From the NCBI GenBank assembly GCA_015680685.1, contig MNCI01012629.1:247655-311654 (forward strand): 64,000 bases of DNA, read 5' to 3'. Positions 56,881 to 64,000 of this stretch are shown here, piece by piece. The position numbers and the translations under genes were made by a program. A model generated the notes under the pieces. That model saw only the letters and a list, made by a program, of their open reading frames with translations, was not told the DNA's origin and made no database searches. This DNA comes from Gnetum montanum (taxonomy: Eukaryota > Streptophyta > Gnetopsida > Gnetales > Gnetaceae). The number at the start of each line of letters is the position of its first letter. Position 1 is the first letter of the stretch.

Positions 56881-57529
56881 ACAATTCAGTTTGTTAGAAA
56901 ATAAGAAAAACTATTTATCTTCAATTAATATAAAAAAGATTACAAACAAATGATTCCACAACTTACTAACATCACAGATGAATTCCATACTCAATGATAT
57001 TATAAAGCATGTAGCTCTACAACTATACAAGTATTATCCCTAATGCAAGGAATAGTTAAATGAGATCTCTCTCATAAAAATAGGATTAAGATTTGAAAAT
57101 ACAAATATATATTGAGAGCTTCAATGGATAAACATACAATTAACCATAGAGATGCACACACACTCTTACAATCACACATAAAAACCTTTTATGTGCTCCA
57201 CTTATCTCATCCAAAATATGACATAATCATATTTCTTAAAAATCCAAGACAAGAATCCTGGGAACCTTTCCCCATGCTCAGCTTGAAGATTAGATATTTT
57301 CCCCCTTTTCTCATCTTTTTTTTCTATTTTAAAAATTAGAACTTCTAACTTTAAACTTTTCTTAACCATACAAGTCATCTCTAGGCTTAGAGAGATATAT
57401 TTATGTAAACTCCCTCATTTAGGAGAGATGTCTATGAAATTTAGAAGACATCTTCAATGGATGTGAGATGTCTCCTCTTGGGTAGAGATTTCTCATAAAA
57501 GACATCTCTATTCTATGAGAGACCTCTCA
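56881..57529. other. No gene recognised; AGATGTCT-rich spacer
   Basis: AT-rich, with repeated GAGATGTCTC / AGACATCTC words at 57420-57540. Similar words occur in the probable solo LTR (59920-60170). It may be the 3' untranslated region or LTR edge of the adjacent chromovirus. Confidence 0.4.
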
Positions 57530-58701
57530 TTACAGATTTCTCCATTTTGGGAGAGATGCCTCTACAACAACCCAAACATCTCCACCACTTGCCAGACATC
57601 TCTTGTCAAGCCCTAACATGTATCCAAGACATCTCTTAGACCTCCAAAACATATTCTTAGTGTCCAAAAATTGCAAAAACCACTTATAGATATGAAGAAA
57701 AGGATTATAAGAGATGTCCCTACACCAGCTCTCCCATCCTTCAAAAAGTGAACTCACATGACTAAGGGAGTAAGTGATCTCCCAGTCAACAAGTTTAGCC
57801 TCATGCACCCATACAACATCATCAGTAGATTGATCCTTCCAATGGATCAAGTACTTATGCCTCTTCACTTCATGAGTGTTGGAATCATCTCTTCTCTTCA
57901 ATACAATTTCCTTCCTCTCCATTAAAGGCTTGTACTTGTCAATAGGCCCCTTCAACTCATTGATGTTATCTTATATGATTTTATCATCTACTAATCCATG
58001 GTAATGTACAAGATCTACAATATTAAACACAAAATAGATACCCACATCATTTGGTAATTCAATTTGAAAAGCATTATCATTAATTTTGATCTTTATCTTG
58101 AAAGGACCCATCTTCTTGGCTTTCAACTTTGAGAAGTTAATACCCCTCAATCTCTTCTTCTTCAAGTGCACCTAAAAAAAGTCACCAATAGCAAAGTTAT
58201 ATTTCTACTTGCTCTCATTCCTCTTGAGAACTTTCTCTTAAACCTTCTTCTCAAGATTTTCCTTCACTTATGCATGAAGATCCCTTATCTCTTTCACAAA
58301 ATCAACACTTAGTTAAGCTTCTTTATTAAATTTCCTTACATTGTCCATCATCTTTGGATAAAAATCATAATTCACCTCAAATGGGATTTTACCAATGATA
58401 ATATGAAAAGCATTATTGTATGAAAATTCAAAATTACATAACATATTTTCACACTTATTGGGTTGTACATTACATAAACATTTGAAAATATCCAACAAAT
58501 ATTTAGTAACCATATCCATTTCACCATTAGATTATGGATTATATGCACTAGAAAAATTTAACCTTTTCCCTAAAATTACGCAAAGGGACCTCCAAAAATG
58601 ACTAGTGAACTTGGAGTTTCTCTTACTTAAAATATTCAAAGGAATTCCATGAAACTTTATAACATGTTGGAAAAGTAAATTAGCAACATGATAAGAATCA
58701 T
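57530..58701 (-). pseudogene. Chromovirus integrase C-terminal half with chromodomain
   Basis: This is the integrase end of a Ty3/gypsy chromovirus, minus strand. From high to low: YHVANLLFQHVIKFHGIPLN, KFTSHFWRSL and FSSAYNP of the catalytic core (58690-58540); then FEFSYNNAFHIIIGKIPFEV; and a C-terminal KLKAKKMGPFKI, INDNAFQIELPNDVGI, VDLVHYHG. A chromodomain-like YLIHWKDQSTDDVVWVHEA lies near 57860-57800. The chromodomain is known to direct such integrases to marked chromatin. There are stops and frame changes. The N-terminal half of the core is displaced to 61090-61243. Confidence 0.82.
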
Positions 58702-61089
58702 TGTCATACCCCAAAATTTCACACTTAGATAATCTAAGTTTAATTACAAAAAATCTAATAACATGGGCACATGACAACATAATGCTTATAACCAAAAGAA
58801 AATAGTCATCATAACCATTATAAATATTAATAAAAATGCATGGGAAAATGATAATACACATTAGAGTATTTTAAGCAACAATTCCATTACCCATAAGTCA
58901 TAAAAGAATTTCATAACCAAACATGTTCATAGTCCCAAAAGAGAGCTAATAATATCTAACATCATGATCACATATCAAAATTTGAAAACATAAAAAAGTG
59001 CTAAATATCTAGCTCCATACCATCAAGCTCCTAGATTCTACCATTTGAATTTACATCCACACATATAAGAAGGGTTAGAAACCTTCTAGTATGGAAATCA
59101 CCTTGATGCATCTAGAAAAAGCTGATAGATGAGGTACATTTTGCACAAGAAGCCATCTCAAGATCCATAATATTAGATACCAAAAAGTTACATCTAAACC
59201 ATGCTATTCACAAAATGTCAAAAGAGAGGAAAACCAAGAATGTACTAAAATCGATCATCCATAAGAACTTTGGTTTGTAAAGATCTCACCTATCTTGGAT
59301 GCTATCAGTGAATCTCCTCAAGTACTAATTGATTAACCTCACTTGTCTTAGATGAATTGAACCTAGAAAAAACTCATATGGATTTAACACCCTTTAGTTT
59401 TGCATCATGAAAACTAGCCACATGACATTCACAAGCAACATGAATAGACACTATTGGATAATAGTTCCCCCACAATTCTTGCTTAATATCACAACCTATG
59501 TGTAATCATAGGTGGTGTGGGTTAAGAAAGGAAGCCAACCTTAGCCTCCATAATGCCTTCCCATTGATACTTAAATCTAGCCACCCAAGATGTGATCATA
59601 AGTAACATGGGTAAATTTTTAGAGGTTAACCTAGATCCCCCATAATGCTTGCCTATCAATCCCATTGAATTCCATCATCAAGAGGTCAGAAAGAGATATT
59701 GAAGATCAAATATGCTTCATAGATCATGAGTGCAACATGAAACAAATGAGATAAATAACATTCACAATATTATCATAAAAATGATATAATTTACCTAATT
59801 CTTGGTGTTTTTGGATGTGTATAAACAAGTTTAAGGTTTCTCAAGGTCAAAGGGGGTCCATTTTAGCATAAAACAAAGCTTCAAACTTTAGTTTGGGGGG
59901 CTTTTCTAACATGCCTAATAACTGAGATGTCTCAAGTTATAGTGAGATGTCTCATGAAGCTTGGAGAATTGTTGGGGTAGGATTAGATGTCTTGACTTGA
60001 GCTGGGACATATCAAGTGAGAAGTTTTAGGGTTGGAAAGACATCTTTCCTAATCTGGACACTTCTCAAGCTTGGTGGAGACATCTCAATAGAGATGTCTC
60101 AAAACAAGAGGAGCCATCTTAGGTGAAAATGAAATGTCTTATCCACAAGTGAGACATCTTCCTAGAACTCTTGGCATGGAGGAGGGACATTTGGCAACGT
60201 TCTAAGAAATCTCATTCAAGTAGGGAAATAGTGGAAAATAACTAGGAAGGAAATCCATAGGAACAAGAATCAATATTTCAAGAATAAGAATCTATGTAGA
60301 GCAAGAGCAATTTAAAGACTAAAATGAAATTCAAATTGATAAAATACTAGGATGAACAAACTAGTGATAACAAGATATTGATGAGGACCATGAAATCATT
60401 CAAAAATAAAAAGCTTATGTTTGTTACTCTACCTTAACAAACTAAGCTACAATGAATATTAGAATGTAATACATGAGTTGAACACCAAGAGATCAGATCA
60501 CTATAAGAGAGGATGAAATCACTAATGAGTAAGAGCAATTGATGTTAGAGAGATATGGGAACTTACAATTAAATATAAAATTATGAACTCCAGCCAATAT
60601 AACAACAAAGGCTTACAATGGATTATCTCTAAAATCATAATTATGATAAATAGAAAAGTTTAATAAGTGTATGATAAGTAATAGAAGATCCCCAGTTCAC
60701 ATAGGAAAGAAAATACAAGAAAGCTTTGTTTAAGTTATTAAAAATATGTTATTTTTCCAAAACTCCAATGTTCTAGTTCACAGCATGTTCCACCTTCCAT
60801 CAACATATTTCTTTGCAAGAAACACCAAGAAATTAGTAGCATCCAAATCAGAAATCTCAATAAAAAAATATTAACAAAAATGCTAATAAATACAAAAACA
60901 AGAATTTAAATTACGTATATTTCAAAATGGAAAAATCATTGAAAGAATAATTAAAAAATTCGCAAAATAATGGAGCACAATCATTAATTATTTCAAGGTG
61001 ATGAAATTAAATCCTCCACAAGACTTAAATTAACAAAGATTAACAAAAGATAAAGATAAAAAAAGTCATTAAAAATATGGGTTGTTATA
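58702..61089 (+). repeat. Probable solo LTR inserted in the chromovirus integrase
   Basis: This 2388-base segment starts TGTCATACCCCAAAATTTC and ends GGTTGTTATA, a pattern fitting LTR ends with a decayed terminal CA. Flanks ATCAT (58697-58701) and ATCAC (61090-61094) agree at four of five bases. It splits the integrase between SKMVHLILCKN and YHVANLLF. No gene is seen inside; GAGATGTCTC-type words recur at 59920-60170. Orientation is taken from the TGTCATACCCC start. Confidence 0.6.
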
Positions 61090-61243
61090 ATCACTTATGT
61101 TTTTACATAGAATAAGGTGTACCATCTTGGAGAACCTATCCACCACAACAAAGACAACATCATTCCCACTTTTGGTCTTTGAAATCCTACTCATAAAGGC
61201 CATTGACACACTTTTCCATGGATTCTTAAAAATGTTGATTTTT
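61090..61243 (-). pseudogene. Chromovirus integrase core, N-terminal piece
   Basis: The minus strand reads NPWKSVSMAFMSRISKTKSG, NDVVFVVVDRFSKMVHLI and CKN, the classic start of the gypsy integrase core (PWxxVSMDF; VVVDRFSKMAHFI). The first catalytic aspartate (MDF) is replaced by alanine. Upstream of 61243 the sequence is lost at the boundary of the family Y LTR. Confidence 0.78.
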
Positions 61244-62777
61244 TAGAGTAGAAGATAATAATTTATTATTTTTCTATTTTGGAAATTTGCCCCACTTGTT
61301 ATATATATATCCAAGGCATCTCTTGGAAATTATCATGGAATCATCAATGTAATTTCAGTAATAATTTCACTATTTTATCATCAATTCATCAACATCATTC
61401 ATCATTATTTAGTCAATCTTGGAAGTTGAATAGTTAGAATTGGGGGCATTCACTATTTTAATCATTTGGAAATATTTTTTAGTGATTCTAAATTTATTTG
61501 AAAGGCAGAGTAGGTGGCTATGTTCACTTAAAGTTTTATCTTAATATCTATTTTGGTTTGGGAAAACTTCTCTAAGATTTTGTACATTTTATGATTCCTG
61601 AAATTTTATCAAAATGAATTATGACCAATGATTAGATCATCTCTCCCTCATCTCACAATAATTTGATATGATTCTAAATTTATTTGAAAGCCAATATCTA
61701 TGAGAAGGTTTAGTTAAAATTTTAGCATTAGAAATAAACAAATTTTAAGTTATTATTTCTCAAAGTTATACTACCAAAATTACCATCATTTTTGATAGGT
61801 TGGAAAGAATATAACATAACCTTAACTTCTAGATATCTTTTGTAGTACTTCTTATTTTCAGATTTATTAGCTTATTCATTATGAAGCCAAGATAACTAAG
61901 TAATAAAGAACCATATGTTGGGTAGTTTCATTGACATATCCTTATTGATGTAGCCTCATCAACATATGCTAGATGCATTAGCGTATATGTGTCAATGTCA
62001 TACTACCTAAAATATATAAATACAAGCATGCCATTGGCATTGGGCATCATAGTTTTAGTATCATAGTGAAGCTATTGAAATTTCTCTCCATAGGACTTAG
62101 TTAAATTTTCCTCTGAGTGCCTACAGTATGCATTGAATTGATTGTATAGAATTTTATTCGAGTGTAAGATGCACTTGGATTCTTTTGCATGAATAATAAT
62201 CAAATCAAGGTTGGTTCCTTTGATTGTAGCATTTGGATTAGCATTTAATTTACTTTTTAGCACTTTACTTTCCATGAACTTTACTTTCAAGTACCTATGA
62301 AATTGATATTTTATTCTATGTCAACGTGAGTATGACCACTTTGAGAAGAATGTATTAATGCTTGGTAATCCTAGCAATGAATACTTCATACACCTAACAG
62401 TAAACACTTGGTAATTTGACAATGTTAATATATGTTCAAGATGTCTACGGAAGGTGGGAACAAATGCTCTATGTTTAGGATAGTTTAGTTAATTAATTAG
62501 TAAAATTAAATAATCAAAAATTCCTTTATTTAATCATTTTGTAGAAAATGAAAATAATAAAAACTATAAAAATAATTATCTTACAACTCAACCACACTTA
62601 ACCATACAAATGAGCTAACATAAATGAGGATTGTGAAGACAACAACTAGTAACCATATCTTTCATATCTAAGAATATAGGCCATATAGGTAAAATGTATT
62701 CCATAAAATTTGCCTAAATCATGCGTACACACTAGTGATTTGTATGGTTGGACATAGGAAATACCCATTGCTCATCA
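61236..62777 (+). repeat. Family Y 5' LTR
   Basis: This LTR of about 1542 bases has proposed ends TGATTTTTT and CTCATCA (TGAT/ATCA inverted ends). It is followed at once by a primer-binding site. A TATA box TATATAAATAC lies at 62013-62023. Its right part is collinear with 28500-29413. The start is inferred from where the integrase homology stops. Confidence 0.68.
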
Positions 62778-62797
62778 TTGGCGTTGTTGCCAAGGAC
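62778..62797 (+). other. Family Y primer-binding site
   Basis: TTGGCGTTGTTGCCAAGGAC directly follows the LTR end. It resembles the TGGCGCCGTTGCC tRNA-Asp-type site of Athila/Tat elements. Confidence 0.75.
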
Positions 62798-62935
62798 CTT
62801 CATTTTATTTAAGTGCACTAAGTATTTTTAGGTAGTAAAATCATACAAAGTCATTGTAAAAGTGTAAAATGCATCATCTCTTAGAAAAATAATAATAATA
62901 TTTTATTAAGATACATGATATAAGAAAGAGCTAAT

Positions 62936-63690
62936 ATGTCTTCTTCTCGCAGGATTGATTCACCACTTGTTGATGAATCTAATGAACACAATGGATCTAG
63001 AAAGGATACTGATGAGGTTCCTCAACAACTAAAGGTAGTGTATTCACATTTGGACTTCTATTATTCAAACTTCAACTTTATCCTTCATTAGGATGAATAG
63101 CTATACTAGAGAGATATGAAGGATAACATTGTGTTACCTCTCCATCATTTTGTTCCTTTGATACTCCTAGTAGCTCTCATGAAAGTGGGGCTTGAACCAG
63201 CAAGCCCAAATTACCAAGTAACAAAGTTCCTCTCCAGAGATTATCAACAAACAAAGGTCCAACTTATAAAAGATAGAGGCATGGAGGCATGTTATGAAGC
63301 CCCTAAGGGAAAGCAAGTCTAAATCTAACTAGTTTCATCATCATAGAAGAAGGGTCCATAATCTTCATCAAGGCAATTTCAATACCAAGGTCCTCCTTCC
63401 TTCGGTGAGAATAATACAACTTAACAATGGTTACATTTAACATTGGAAAATAACCAAGGTAAGGGGAGAACTGGTTTTAGACCTAGAAGAACCTCAAGGC
63501 TAAGGTCTTGGGATCATTCACTAAGAGAATAACCAAGGAACCACAAGAGAAGGGCAAGTCAACACCACTCTCCTAGTCCTTCACCTTCATCATTCTCCTC
63601 ATCATCAAACTTTGACAAAATGGAACATGAACAAGACTAAAGGAGAAATGATCAAGGCCAAGATGAAGATGATAGAAGGTCCCATCTTAT
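62936..63690 (+). pseudogene. gag: Family Y gag-like gene, N-terminal part
   Basis: The start is the ATG at 62936 (MSSSRRIDSPLVDES), about 140 bases after the primer site. It continues with LHHFVPLILLVALMKVGLE and RDYQQTKVQLIKDRG, matching the minus-strand copy at 29414-31200, then a Ser/Pro/Arg-rich region (SPSPSPSSFSSSSNF) and charged residues. Several stops and frame changes occur. The capsid motif DLQHHLQ found in the other copy is not seen before about 63690, where the sequence changes character. Confidence 0.5.
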
Positions 63691-64000
63691 AAATGGGAGG
63701 TGAGAGCATAAAAAATAATAAGGGGAGGAAGAGCATCATTATGAAAGATGACATAGTGATGAGACACGACATGCATAGCGCTGCGATATCACATCCCCTG
63801 CGATATCGTGTACGCGATATCGCGTCTTCCCCTACAATATCGCGTACGCAATATCGCGGTCCGCTACCATATTTATAAATAAGAGGCGTCACTCCCTTCA
63901 TTTCCCAATCCTGGCTAGAAGTAGCGAAGCTCTGGCAGTTTGAACACTCCAGAGTTAGATTAATTTCCCATGTGCCCGCAGTAGGAGTCCTAGAGTGAAC
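63691..64000 (+). promoter_or_regulatory. LTR-like promoter region with GATATCG palindromes
   Basis: Five ATATCG/CGATATC-type palindromes lie at 63783-63860 (GATATCGTGTACGCGATATC), directly followed by a TATA-like TTTATAAATAAG near 63873. This is the same order as in the U3 of element C's LTRs, suggesting the start of a related LTR running out of the window. An edge with the gag sequence before it is not defined. Confidence 0.45.

Overview
The window looks like heterochromatic, repeat-saturated DNA from a large plant nuclear genome, possibly a gymnosperm (inference). I found no intact host gene, tRNA, rRNA or CRISPR array. Nearly everything I can identify is decayed retrotransposon: Ty3/gypsy elements of the Tat/Ogre type (RT, then a second RNase H, then integrase), gag-only non-autonomous gypsy elements, a chromovirus integrase fragment and two LINE fragments. 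Most broken reading frames are broken by TAG, TGA or TAA standing where CAG, CAA, CGA or TGG is expected, as in old methylated repeats.

Layout. Positions 1-28209 belong to an old plus-strand Tat-type element A; its 5' LTR, gag and protease lie left of the window. A 17.2-kb minus-strand Tat-type element B (8746-25948, target duplication GGTTC) sits in A's 3' untranslated region. Next come a partial LTR and an opposed gag fragment of family Y (28500-31254), about 4 kb with nothing recognisable, and an RTE-like LINE (35470-37523 plus 54026-54640). The LINE is cut by a 16.5-kb minus-strand element C (37524-54025). C has gag but no pol that I can see, and carries a second long gene next to its 3' LTR. 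C's gag is in turn interrupted by a plus-strand element D (44119-51850) with gag and protease but with pol deleted. To the right are another LINE fragment (55830-56880), a chromovirus integrase (57530-61243) split by a probable 2.4-kb solo LTR, and the start of a plus-strand family Y element (61236 onward).

Main discovery candidate. A and B both carry, in the interval between protease and RT, a multi-exon gene on the strand opposite to the retrotransposon's own genes (A: 1-1477 minus; B: 15712-20020 plus). The two copies are diverged, but three consecutive exons align at protein level and two introns fall at matching places with GTAAG donors. In B the gene has a TATA-like box and a MAPK... 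start, and ends in a coiled coil and an acidic tail. I do not recognise its family. The second gene of element C (38503-41379 minus, sense orientation) has the same order of parts, starts MAPK..., and may carry a distantly related central domain.

Shared architecture. A, B and D also share LTR ends (TGAAACAC ... TTACA or similar), a polypurine tract of the form CAAAGAGGGG, a 3' splice-acceptor-like site just before pol, and tandem arrays of a short motif with the core TAAACTRGC. This suggests one lineage in which an Ogre-like intron hosts an antisense gene. D is a deletion derivative that lost both pol and the antisense gene.
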